The notes below the pieces were generated by a model, which was given only the letters and a program-made list of their open reading frames with translations, did not search any database and was not told where the DNA came from. 39,435 bases of DNA from NCBI GenBank assembly GCA_016213665.1, contig JACQZX010000100.1, positions 1-39,435 on the forward strand. The letters run 5' to 3'. The translations under genes and the position numbers were made by a program. Of the stretch, positions 1-6,527 are shown one piece after another (positions within the stretch are counted from its first letter, which is position 1; each line of letters begins with the position of its first letter). This DNA is from Actinomycetota bacterium. Lineage in GTDB: Bacteria > Actinomycetota > Acidimicrobiia > Acidimicrobiales > Ilumatobacteraceae.

Positions 1-2
1 CA

Positions 3-539
3 GCGTGGAAGCGCCTGCACGACGCACATGCGATCGTGCTACAGGCCGAGAACAACGAGCTGCGAATGGCAAACCCATTCTCCGCAGTCCCTACCGACCA
101 TCAAGTTCACGCGGCCGGCCGCACCTGGTTCGCCAACTGCGCTTGGGACGCGGTCGGCATTTGCGCCGCACTGCACAGCGATGGGCACATCGAGACGACA
201 TGCGCCGATTGTGCCGAACCGATCGAGGTGGAGGTGCGCGACCAACAACCGACTGATCGGCATTTGTTATTCCACTGCCTTGTACCCGCGGCGAATTGGT
301 GGGACGACATCGTGTTCACTTGATCGACAATGAACCTCTTCCGGTCGGAGGAGCACGTTCACCGCTGGCTCGACGGTCGCCAACCCGGCATTACCCTCAG
401 CCTCGGAAAGCTCAGCGAACTGGCGAACGCGTGGTGGAGCGATCGGCTCAACGCCGACTGGCGACCACGCTCACGGAACGACGGCCAGGCGATCCTTACG
501 ACCCTCGGCCTGGTGGGCGACTTCTGGACCCTGCCTTAG
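3..539 (+). CDS. Organomercurial-lyase (MerB)-like selenoprotein, 5' partial, in-frame TGA
   Basis: The reading frame is open from the window edge to TAG at 537-539, except for one TGA at 321-323. The upstream half contains NCAWDAVG, matching the MerB active-site Cys96-x-x-Asp99 (Cys codon 138-140, Asp codon 147-149), and a later TTCADC that fits the MerB Cys117 region. The TGA lies 61 codons after the first catalytic Cys; in MerB, Cys96 and Cys159 are 63 apart. Sequence on both sides is continuous (DDIVFT, then STMNLFRSEEHV), so the TGA replaces the second catalytic Cys. MerB cleaves carbon-mercury bonds with this Cys/Asp/Cys triad; here the triad would be Cys/Asp/Sec. The N-terminal helical part is outside the window. 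The gene converges on the ArsM-like gene with a 3-nt gap. The family is clear; the true substrate is unknown and need not be mercury. The alternative is a pseudogene or read error. Confidence 0.85.
321..353 (+). promoter_or_regulatory. Sec TGA codon plus SECIS-like hairpin in the MerB-like gene
   Basis: TGA is at 321-323. A hairpin follows: C342-G347, C341-G348 and U340-A349 pair, U339 is bulged, then C338-G350 and U337-A352 with C336-G353 across a one-base bulge; the apical loop is GGTC at 343-346. The GGU begins 20 nt after the TGA. The E. coli fdhF SECIS has the same layout: a bulged U, a short helix, a GGUC loop, with GGU starting 19 nt after UGA. I folded this by eye; the fdhF comparison is from established knowledge of the SelB recognition element. 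Confidence 0.75.
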
Positions 540-542
540 CGG

Positions 543-1316
543 TCAGCCTCGTCGGGCCATGAACGCGTACCCGTAGACGTCGAACGAGCGCGCCTTCTCT
601 TCGCCGATCGCCCCGCCGAAGGTGTCGACGGCCGGTCCGATGGCCACGCTGTCGAATCCGGAATCTTCCAGCATTTGTTGCCAGCCCGCACGGGGCAGCC
701 CACCGGCAATTCAACCGGTCCACAGATCAACGTCACGCATCGCCTCGATCGGCACCGGGCGGCCGTTGGCAATGTCGGCGAACTGCAGCACACCGCCGGG
801 TCGCAGCACGCGCAGGATCTCGGCGAAGACTGCTTGCTTGTCGGCGCACAGGTTGATCACGCCATTGGAGATGACTACGTCGGCCCACCCATCTTCAACT
901 GGCATCACCTCGGCAAGGCCCTCGCGGAATTCGACGTTGCCCAGCCCGATGTCGCCGGCAGTCGCGCGTGACTTGGTGAGCATCTCCGCGGTCATGTCGA
1001 TTCCGACGACGCGCCCGGTCGGTCCGACCTGAGTTGCGGCAATGAACGAGTCGAACCCAGCGCCGGAGCCGACGTCGACAACACGCTCGCCCGCTTGCAG
1101 CCGACGCAGCGAGAACGGGTTACCGACACCAGCGAAGGACTCGACTGCATGATCGGGCAGACCGTCGACGACGGCCTGCTCGTAGCCAAGGCGGGCGGCG
1201 AGTGGTCGGCCCGTGTGGAAATGATGGGTGCCATGCGGATCGAGTGCAACATCTCGGTATTTTTCGCGTACCTGACTGCGCAGGGTGGCGACATCGACGA
1301 GCAGATCTTGCGACAT
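543..1316 (-). CDS. ArsM-like SAM methyltransferase, predicted selenoprotein (Sec202)
   Basis: With the TGA at 711-713 read through, this is a 257-residue class I SAM methyltransferase. Motif I is VVDVGSGAGFDS (residues 80-90), followed by GIDMTAEML, VINLCADK and LRPGG, all close to arsenite methyltransferases. The TGA is codon 202, in WTG-TGA-IAGGLPRAGW, aligned to the conserved ECVGGALP cysteine of ArsM. ArsM's other metal-binding Cys in the LGCGNP motif is Val here (AGVGNP, residues 62-67), so classical three-Cys arsenite binding is unlikely; Sec202 would be the main soft-metal or nucleophilic residue. The ATG at 1316 is preferred over 1322 because AGGAGG lies 6 nt upstream of it. It overlaps the end of the ArsR-rhodanese gene region, so the two are probably translationally coupled. 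The substrate could be a metalloid, a metal alkyl or a chalcogen compound. Confidence 0.83.
678..713 (-). promoter_or_regulatory. Sec TGA codon plus SECIS-like hairpin in the ArsM-like gene
   Basis: On the minus strand TGA (713-711) is followed by TTGCC (709-705), which pairs with GGCAA (682-678). Nested inside is GCCC (696-693) pairing with GGGC (687-684), with apical loop CGTGC (692-688). The GU of the loop is about 20 nt after the TGA, the same distance as in the convergent MerB-like gene. The lower and upper stems are separated by an asymmetric internal loop. Folding was done by eye. Confidence 0.62.
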
Positions 1317-1318
1317 AT

Positions 1319-1987
1319 TCATCCTCCTGTTCCGGCTGCGATGGGCAGGCCGTGTTGTTTCCATTCGGGAAATCCGTCCTCAAGACGAAAGGCGTTGAAT
1401 CCACGTCGACGGAGTTGGCGCACGGCCTCGTCGGCGAAAGCACAGTACGGTCCACGGCAGTAGGCAACGACGTCGAAGTCTTTGGACAGCGAACGCAGTC
1501 GACGAAGCTCGCCGACGGGAACGGAGACCGCGTCGATGATGTGGCCGGCCTCGAACTCGGCCGCGGGTCGCACATCGAGCAAGATCGTGTCGCCCGCTCG
1601 CAAGCGCGCCTCCAACTCGCGTCTGGTCACAGGTTCCAAGTTCGAACGGTCACCGACGTACGCGGCAGCAAGTGCGCTGATGCCTGCAACTTGTTCGACA
1701 GCTATGTCGCGCATCGTTCTCCAAAGCTCGCCAACCCGTTCGCTGGCCAACATGTACACGATGCGCGTTCCTTCTCGCCGCGAGCGCAGCACGCCGACGC
1801 GCGCCATTGCGCGCAGGTGATGGGAGGTATTGGCGACGCTTTGGCCTATCTCGGCCGCTAATTGCTCGACGGAACGCTCGCCCTGTGCGAGAACGTCAAC
1901 AATTTCTGCGCGCCGACCGCTGGCCAGTGCCTTGGCCACCTCGGCAAAAGCGTCGAACAACGCATCCTTGGCAACTCGATCACCCAA
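1319..1987 (-). CDS. ArsR-family repressor fused to a rhodanese domain
   Basis: The protein has 222 residues. Residues about 10-100 form an ArsR-type winged helix (SVEQLAAEIGQSVANTSHHL recognition region; REGTRIVYML wing). Residues about 118-218 form a rhodanese domain with active loop CRGPYC (Cys177 and Cys182). The HTH part has no cysteine, so the usual ArsR metal site (ELCVCDL type) is absent and sensing probably resides in the rhodanese Cys pair, as persulfide or as metal(loid) bound to Cys. The start is TTG at 1987 with GAGGAGG 8 nt upstream. It is first in an operon with the ArsM-like gene and divergent from the 2095 operon; two operator-like repeats between them suggest it controls both directions. 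Fusion proteins of this type are known among actinobacteria; the ligand is inferred. Confidence 0.88.
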   Translation of the reverse strand: MGDRVAKDALFDAFAEVAKALASGRRAEIVDVLAQGERSVEQLAAEIGQSVANTSHHLRAMARVGVLRSRREGTRIVYMLASERVGELWRTMRDIAVEQVAGISALAAAYVGDRSNLEPVTRRELEARLRAGDTILLDVRPAAEFEAGHIIDAVSVPVGELRRLRSLSKDFDVVAYCRGPYCAFADEAVRQLRRRGFNAFRLEDGFPEWKQHGLPIAAGTGG

Positions 1988-2010
1988 CTGCCAGCCCTCC
2001 TCGCTGAGTC

Positions 2011-2093
2011 GATATTCAAACTAACACTTGACAAGGATTCTGGCAAGAGTTATCTTCAACTAATCATTTGACTATTTGACCAAGGAGGTCAAA
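2011..2093 (+). promoter_or_regulatory. Overlapping divergent promoters with two ArsR-type operators and an inverted repeat at the SD
   Basis: Rightward promoter: TTGACA at 2028-2033, a 17-nt spacer, TATCTT at 2051-2056. A possible leftward promoter on the minus strand is TTGCCA (2046-2041), a 17-nt spacer, TAGTTT (2023-2018). Two copies of TCAA-N8-TTGA lie at 2016-2031 and 2056-2071, centred 40 bp apart. The first covers the rightward -35 and the leftward -10; the second overlaps the rightward -10 and start point. A third palindrome, TTTGACC-AAGGA-GGTCAAA (2075-2093), contains the AAGGAGG ribosome-binding site of the methyltransferase. Binding of the ArsR-rhodanese protein is inferred. Confidence 0.7.
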
Positions 2094-2094
2094 C

Positions 2095-2880
2095 ATGAAG
2101 AAGCTCACCGCACCTGAAGTCGCCGCTCTCGACCCGTACGCCTTCATGGCCGTGATCGGCAAGCGCGTGATTCACCCGGGCGGCCGCGCCTCTACTGAGG
2201 CACTGTTGAACCGGGCCAGAATCACCAAGACAATGAATGTGCTCGATGTCGGCTGTGGTGTCGGCACCACCGCCATCCAGATCGCCAAACGCTTCGGCGC
2301 CAGGGTCACCGTCGTGGACATCTCACCACTGATGTTGGAGCGAGCAATCGCAAACGTGAAAGACGCCGGAGTCGGCGAGCTGGTAACAGTCGAGCATGGC
2401 GACATTTTGTCGCTGTCCTATCCCGATGACTCCTTCGACGTCGTGATCGCCGAAGCGGTAACCATGTTTGTCGACCGGGGCCGCGCTGCGGCCGAGTTGG
2501 CTCGCGTCTGTAAGCCCGGCGGGCGAGTTCTGGCCAGTGAATTTCTTTGGAGGGAACCACCCACGGTAGAAGCGCGCGAGATCTTCCTCGGCCAAGTCTG
2601 CCCTGGCTTGCATTTCGACACGCTCCACGATTGGGTCGACATCTACCAATCGGCTGGTTTGTCAGCGATCGAGACAGATACCGGACCCTTTGAAATGATG
2701 AGCCCGAGAGGCTTCCTCGCCGACGAGGGCTTTGCCCACAGCCTCGCGATCATGGGTCGGGTTTCAACTCGGCCGGCAAACATCCGCAAGATGGCGTGGT
2801 TGATGCCGCGGATGGGCAAGGCCGTCCCGTACCTTGGCTACATCGTTGTCGCCGGACACAAACAATTCGCACGCGTCTAG
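2095..2880 (+). CDS. Class I SAM-dependent methyltransferase in the selenoprotein locus
   Basis: The protein has 261 residues with the SAM-binding motif VLDVGCGVGTTAIQIAKRFG (about residues 49-68), VTVVDISPLML, and the motif III region LARVCKPGGRVL. It resembles UbiE/Coq5-like small-molecule methyltransferases rather than ArsM and lacks the ArsM LGCGNP and ECVGG motifs. The ATG at 2095 has AAGGAGG 6 nt upstream, inside a palindrome. It is the first gene of a rightward operon (methyltransferase, MBL-rhodanese, MFS, DUF1232) with 3-nt or overlapping junctions. The substrate cannot be read from the sequence; from context it may methylate a thiol, selenol or metalloid intermediate before export. 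Confidence 0.85.
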   Translation: MKKLTAPEVAALDPYAFMAVIGKRVIHPGGRASTEALLNRARITKTMNVLDVGCGVGTTAIQIAKRFGARVTVVDISPLMLERAIANVKDAGVGELVTVEHGDILSLSYPDDSFDVVIAEAVTMFVDRGRAAAELARVCKPGGRVLASEFLWREPPTVEAREIFLGQVCPGLHFDTLHDWVDIYQSAGLSAIETDTGPFEMMSPRGFLADEGFAHSLAIMGRVSTRPANIRKMAWLMPRMGKAVPYLGYIVVAGHKQFARV

Positions 2881-2883
2881 CGG

Positions 2884-4230
2884 ATGACGATCTACGACTT
2901 CATCGATGAGGGCCTCGGTCACTCGTCCTACCTCATCGACAACACCGACGGCTCGGCCACGCTGGTCGACCCGCCGAGGTTCGCAGGCGCGCAAGAGAAT
3001 CTGGCAGCGCGGCTCGGATGCCGCGTGGCCTACACGTTCGACACTCACTCCCACGCCGACTACGTGACTGGTAGCCCCGCACTAGCCGCGCGTCTAGGTG
3101 CAACGTTCGTCGCTCCCGCAGCCTCAGAGCTTGCGACCCCTCACCTCTCGATGATCGACGGAGATTCGGTCGACATCGGAGACTCGTTGAGCATGCTGGC
3201 GTTGGCAACGCCCGGCCACACGCCGGATCACCACGCCTACCTGCTCAAGCGGAGTGGCGCCCCGATCGCGCTGTTCTCCGGAGGATCACTGATGGTCGGC
3301 GCGGTCGGGCGCACCGACCTGTGCGGCCCAGACCTCGCCGAGCCTTTGGCGCGCGACATGTTCCGGTCACTTCGGCGTCTCGACGACCTGCCCGACGACC
3401 TGCCGGTTTACCCAACACACGGTGCCGGGTCGTTCTGCAGCGCACCGGGAGGGTCGCAGCGTACGACCACCCTTGGCAACGAGCGCGCGACCAACGAGCT
3501 GTTCAAGATCACCGACGAGAACCGGTTCGTCACGCGCTTGCTCGGCGGGTTCGGCAGCTTTCCGACCTACTTCGCACGACTGCCGGAACTCAACCGGCTC
3601 GGACCCCGCCGCTATGACAGGGTGCCCGAACTGGCGCCGCTCGAACCCGACGAGGTCGAGCGTCATCTCGCGACCGGTGGGGTGGTGATCGACGTGCGTC
3701 AGCCCGCGGCGTTCGCCGCCGGTCACGTGCCCGGATCGATCTCGAACACTCTGCGACCGGTGTTTGCCACTTGGGTGGGGTGGCTGGTCGAGCCAGGTCG
3801 GCCGCTCGCTTTCGTGTTCGGTGATGAGCAGGATCCCGACGAGGTCGCCAGGCAATGCCTCGATGTCGGTCAGGAACGGCTGGTCGGTCAGCTCGCGGGT
3901 GGGGTGGAGGCATGGGCCGCGTCAGGCCGACCGCTCGATTCAATCGATCTCGTCGGCACTGCCGGGATGGTCGGACACCTGGTCGACGTACGCCAGCGCA
4001 ACGAGTACGCAGCCGGGCATGTGGCAGGTGCGACCAACGTCGAGCTTGGCTCGATCGGCGCCGCGACCCTTCCAGCGGGCGCGCTGACCATCATGTGCGG
4101 CCATGGCGAACGGGCGATGACAGCAGCGAGCCTCGTGCGAACGAAGTCTCGCCGCGCCCTGGCCGTGCTCGATGGCGGCCCCGACACATGGGCAGCAGCC
4201 ACGGGCGCGCCACTGGAGACCGGGCTATGA
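2884..4230 (+). CDS. Metallo-beta-lactamase fold protein with two rhodanese domains (persulfide dioxygenase-like)
   Basis: The protein has 448 residues. The N-terminal MBL domain has THSHADYVTG (His55, His57, Asp59, with Tyr60 where classical enzymes have His) and TPGHTPDH (His112). In ETHE1-type enzymes the bridging Asp lies in FTGD; here the motif is FSGG, so that Asp is Gly, a variant I associate with actinobacterial MBL-rhodanese proteins. The first rhodanese-like domain (about 250-345) has no active Cys. The second (about 350-448) has MCGHGERA with Cys405. The family oxidises glutathione or other persulfides to sulfite, or shuttles sulfane sulfur. The stop overlaps the MFS start as ATGA. 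Its presence beside an ArsR-rhodanese regulator suggests persulfide or perselenide handling in this locus. Confidence 0.85.
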   Translation: MTIYDFIDEGLGHSSYLIDNTDGSATLVDPPRFAGAQENLAARLGCRVAYTFDTHSHADYVTGSPALAARLGATFVAPAASELATPHLSMIDGDSVDIGDSLSMLALATPGHTPDHHAYLLKRSGAPIALFSGGSLMVGAVGRTDLCGPDLAEPLARDMFRSLRRLDDLPDDLPVYPTHGAGSFCSAPGGSQRTTTLGNERATNELFKITDENRFVTRLLGGFGSFPTYFARLPELNRLGPRRYDRVPELAPLEPDEVERHLATGGVVIDVRQPAAFAAGHVPGSISNTLRPVFATWVGWLVEPGRPLAFVFGDEQDPDEVARQCLDVGQERLVGQLAGGVEAWAASGRPLDSIDLVGTAGMVGHLVDVRQRNEYAAGHVAGATNVELGSIGAATLPAGALTIMCGHGERAMTAASLVRTKSRRALAVLDGGPDTWAAATGAPLETGL

Positions 4231-5483
4231 GCGCAGCAATCGCGGCAGCACCTGCACCCCGCCTAGGGCTACGCGAGAACCTCGCGCAGTTCTCGCTGCT
4301 CGTCGGCGTCAACGCTCTCGTCGGCGGCATGATCGGCCAGGAACGAACCGTGCTGCCACTGCTCGCCCAAGACGAGTTCGGACTCACCGCGTTCACCGCG
4401 ACCCTCACGTTCATAGTCGCTTTCGGAGCGGTCAAGGCCGTCACCAACTTCTTTGCCGGCACACTCTCCGATCGCTACGGCCGCAAGCCGGTCCTCGTCG
4501 TCGGCTGGATGATTGCGCTACCGATTCCACTCCTTCTCATCTGGGCACCGACCTGGGGTTGGATCGTGTTCGCCAACGTCCTGCTCGGCATCAACCAAGG
4601 CCTGACCTGGTCGACGACTGTGATCATGAAGATCGACCTCGTCGGCCCCGCGAGACGCGGATTCGCGATGGGTCTCAACGAAGCGGCTGGCTACGGCGCC
4701 GTCGCCGTAACCGCACTCGCCACCGGCTACATCGCCGAGCACGCCGGTCTCCGTCCCGAACCCTTCTTCCTCGGTGTCGCCTACGCCGGGCTCGGCCTCG
4801 GGCTATCGGTGTTCTTCGTCCGCGAGACTCACGCCCACGCCCGCCAGGAAGCCGACAACCACGTCGTCCATAACGAAGCTCACCACGACACGCTCACGAC
4901 CGGGGAGATCTTCCGCCTGACCTCGTTCCGCGACCGAGCATTGTCGTCATGCTCGCAGGCCGGACTCGTCAACAACCTCAACGACGGACTCGCTTGGGGT
5001 CTGTTCCCGATCTTCTTCGCTAATGCAGGCCTCTCCATCGGTCGCATCGGCGTTCTCGTCGCGCTCTACCCGGCCGTGTGGGGGTTCGGCCAACTCTACA
5101 CGGGTGGACTCTCCGACCGCGTCGGCCGCAAGCCCCTTATCGTCGCCGGCATGCTCACTCAAGCCGTTGCCATCGCCGCGATCGCCGCCAGCGACACCTT
5201 CGCGTGGTGGGCGGCAGGCGCAGTCGTTCTCGGTGCCGGTACGGCAATGGTTTACCCGACACTGCTCGCCGCGATCGGAGACGTTGCACACCCAGCATGG
5301 CGAGCGCGCTCGGTGGGGGTTTACCGGTTGTGGCGCGACGGTGGATTCGCGATCGGAGCGTTGCTCGCGGGCATCCTCGCCGACGTGATCTCGATCTCCG
5401 CCGCGATCTACTCCGTCGCCGCCCTCACCGCCGTCTCGGGCGTTGTGGTCGCCTTGAGAATGTACGAGACTCATCCGCGATGA
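4227..5483 (+). CDS. MFS transporter, 12 TM, likely efflux in the selenoprotein locus
   Basis: The protein has 418 residues. There are two six-helix halves, each with the MFS loop 2-3 signature: GTLSDRYGRKPVL in the first and GGLSDRVGRKPLIV in the second. A His-rich hydrophilic central loop (HAHARQEADNHVVHNEAHHD, about residues 200-219) could bind metal. The ATG at 4227 overlaps the preceding stop as ATGA; an in-frame extension upstream exists but runs inside the MBL gene and is not protein-like. It is third in the rightward operon. An exporter for the methylated product is the natural guess; a specific substrate cannot be assigned. Confidence 0.87.
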   Translation: MSAAIAAAPAPRLGLRENLAQFSLLVGVNALVGGMIGQERTVLPLLAQDEFGLTAFTATLTFIVAFGAVKAVTNFFAGTLSDRYGRKPVLVVGWMIALPIPLLLIWAPTWGWIVFANVLLGINQGLTWSTTVIMKIDLVGPARRGFAMGLNEAAGYGAVAVTALATGYIAEHAGLRPEPFFLGVAYAGLGLGLSVFFVRETHAHARQEADNHVVHNEAHHDTLTTGEIFRLTSFRDRALSSCSQAGLVNNLNDGLAWGLFPIFFANAGLSIGRIGVLVALYPAVWGFGQLYTGGLSDRVGRKPLIVAGMLTQAVAIAAIAASDTFAWWAAGAVVLGAGTAMVYPTLLAAIGDVAHPAWRARSVGVYRLWRDGGFAIGALLAGILADVISISAAIYSVAALTAVSGVVVALRMYETHPR

Positions 5484-5899
5484 GTCCATGGCTGCGGTGG
5501 GGTGCGATCGCCGCCATCGTGCTGGTCGTCTCATGGTTGGTGTTGATCGTGCTGGCGCGGCGACTGCCACCGGGACTGGCCCGTGATCTCGCACGCTTTC
5601 TGCCCGCGTGCGCAACAACCATGAGGCGACTGCGGCGACACCCTGCCGTGCCGCGAATCGCACGATGGGCGGTTGCCTTCGCGTTGATCTGGGTTATCTC
5701 ACCGATCGATCTGATCCCCGAGTTTCTGCCGGTCATCGGCCCTATCGACGATGTCGTCGTCGTGGTGCTCGTGCTGCGATTCGCGGCTCGTCGCGTACCA
5801 CACGCCGTGCTGTTCGACGCATGGCCGGGCGAGCCTGCGCTGTTGCAGCGGCTCATCGGCAAACGCGCGGCGACCACCGACGACCCAACTAAGGTTTGA
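5480..5899 (+). CDS. DUF1232 (YkvA-like) small membrane protein
   Basis: The protein has 139 residues. It has an N-terminal TM helix (about residues 8-27), then the DUF1232 signature ISPIDLIPEFLPVIGPIDD (about residues 75-93), followed by a hydrophobic stretch. The start ATG at 5480 overlaps the MFS stop (ATGA), and the long upstream extension in this frame is a shadow of the MFS gene. DUF1232 proteins are widespread and of unknown function. It is the last gene of the tightly coupled operon starting at 2095. Confidence 0.85.
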   Translation: MSPWLRWGAIAAIVLVVSWLVLIVLARRLPPGLARDLARFLPACATTMRRLRRHPAVPRIARWAVAFALIWVISPIDLIPEFLPVIGPIDDVVVVVLVLRFAARRVPHAVLFDAWPGEPALLQRLIGKRAATTDDPTKV

Positions 5900-5901
5900 C
5901 C

Positions 5902-6453
5902 ATGCGACATATGCGACCGCTGGTCATCACGCTTGCAATACTCGGAGTCGCGTGCAGCGATGACGGTGGCGCGGCTTCGACCGCGCCCGCGGCTGCCGAC
6001 GACACGGAAGCTGGAACAGCGTCGGTGCCCGGCGACATCTGCTCCGTCCTAAGTTCGGCCGACTTCGCGGATGTGGGTTTCACTGTGGTCGTCGACGGCC
6101 AAGATGTCAGCGAGAACTTCAACCTCGCAACCACGACAAGTTCCGCCTGCCAATGGATGACCGACGACGACAACATTGCAAGTAGTTGGGAACTCGTGAT
6201 TGGTAGCGGCGACGCCCAGGCAGCGTTCGACTTCGACCTTTCGTTCGCTGAGCTCGACTCCGTGACAAGTGTGGCGATAGGCGACGAGTCGTTCCTCGTC
6301 GATGAGGCGTCATCGCTCGATGCCGCCGATCACGACTTCGCTGCCGGGGTTCGCATCGGCGATGTCTACTTCACGATCTCCACCACCGACGACCGGGGTA
6401 GTGACGCCATCGCGGCACTTGCCCAGTTGGTCGCCGATCGGCTCACCACTTAG
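5902..6453 (+). CDS. Probable secreted or lipid-anchored protein
   Basis: The protein has 183 residues from ATG 5902 (a TTG at 5896 is also in frame). The N-terminus is MRHMRPLVITLAILGVACSD: a short basic region, a hydrophobic core and a Cys at residue 18, then a Thr/Ala/Asp-rich linker. The lipobox is imperfect (GVAC), so lipidation is likely rather than certain. The mature part contains two further Cys (in GDICSVL and SACQW) that could form a disulfide, and the layout recalls DUF3558-like actinobacterial lipoproteins. It begins 2 nt after the DUF1232 gene and may be co-transcribed with it. No function can be assigned. Confidence 0.7.
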   Translation: MRHMRPLVITLAILGVACSDDGGAASTAPAAADDTEAGTASVPGDICSVLSSADFADVGFTVVVDGQDVSENFNLATTTSSACQWMTDDDNIASSWELVIGSGDAQAAFDFDLSFAELDSVTSVAIGDESFLVDEASSLDAADHDFAAGVRIGDVYFTISTTDDRGSDAIAALAQLVADRLTT

Positions 6454-6527
6454 CGGTGCCATGGGACGGCCGACGATTCGGCCGATGCCGGTATTCAAGG
6501 AATCGTCAAGGCCGTCGATAATGAAGG

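Noticed and set aside
321-323. MerB-like gene as a simple pseudogene or two separate short ORFs
   Set aside because: Reading frame and family similarity continue without a shift across the TGA, the stop replaces a catalytic Cys, and a SECIS-like hairpin follows; a second gene shows the same pattern.
711-1364. Methyltransferase ending at the TGA at 711
   Set aside because: The next 55 codons continue the ArsM-like C-terminus (IAGGLPRAGW and onward) and stop 3 nt from the convergent gene, so the true end is 543.
3855-4226. Fusion of an N-terminal extension to the MFS protein
   Set aside because: The extension lies in another frame of the MBL-rhodanese gene and is Arg-rich; the ATGA overlap gives a normal start.
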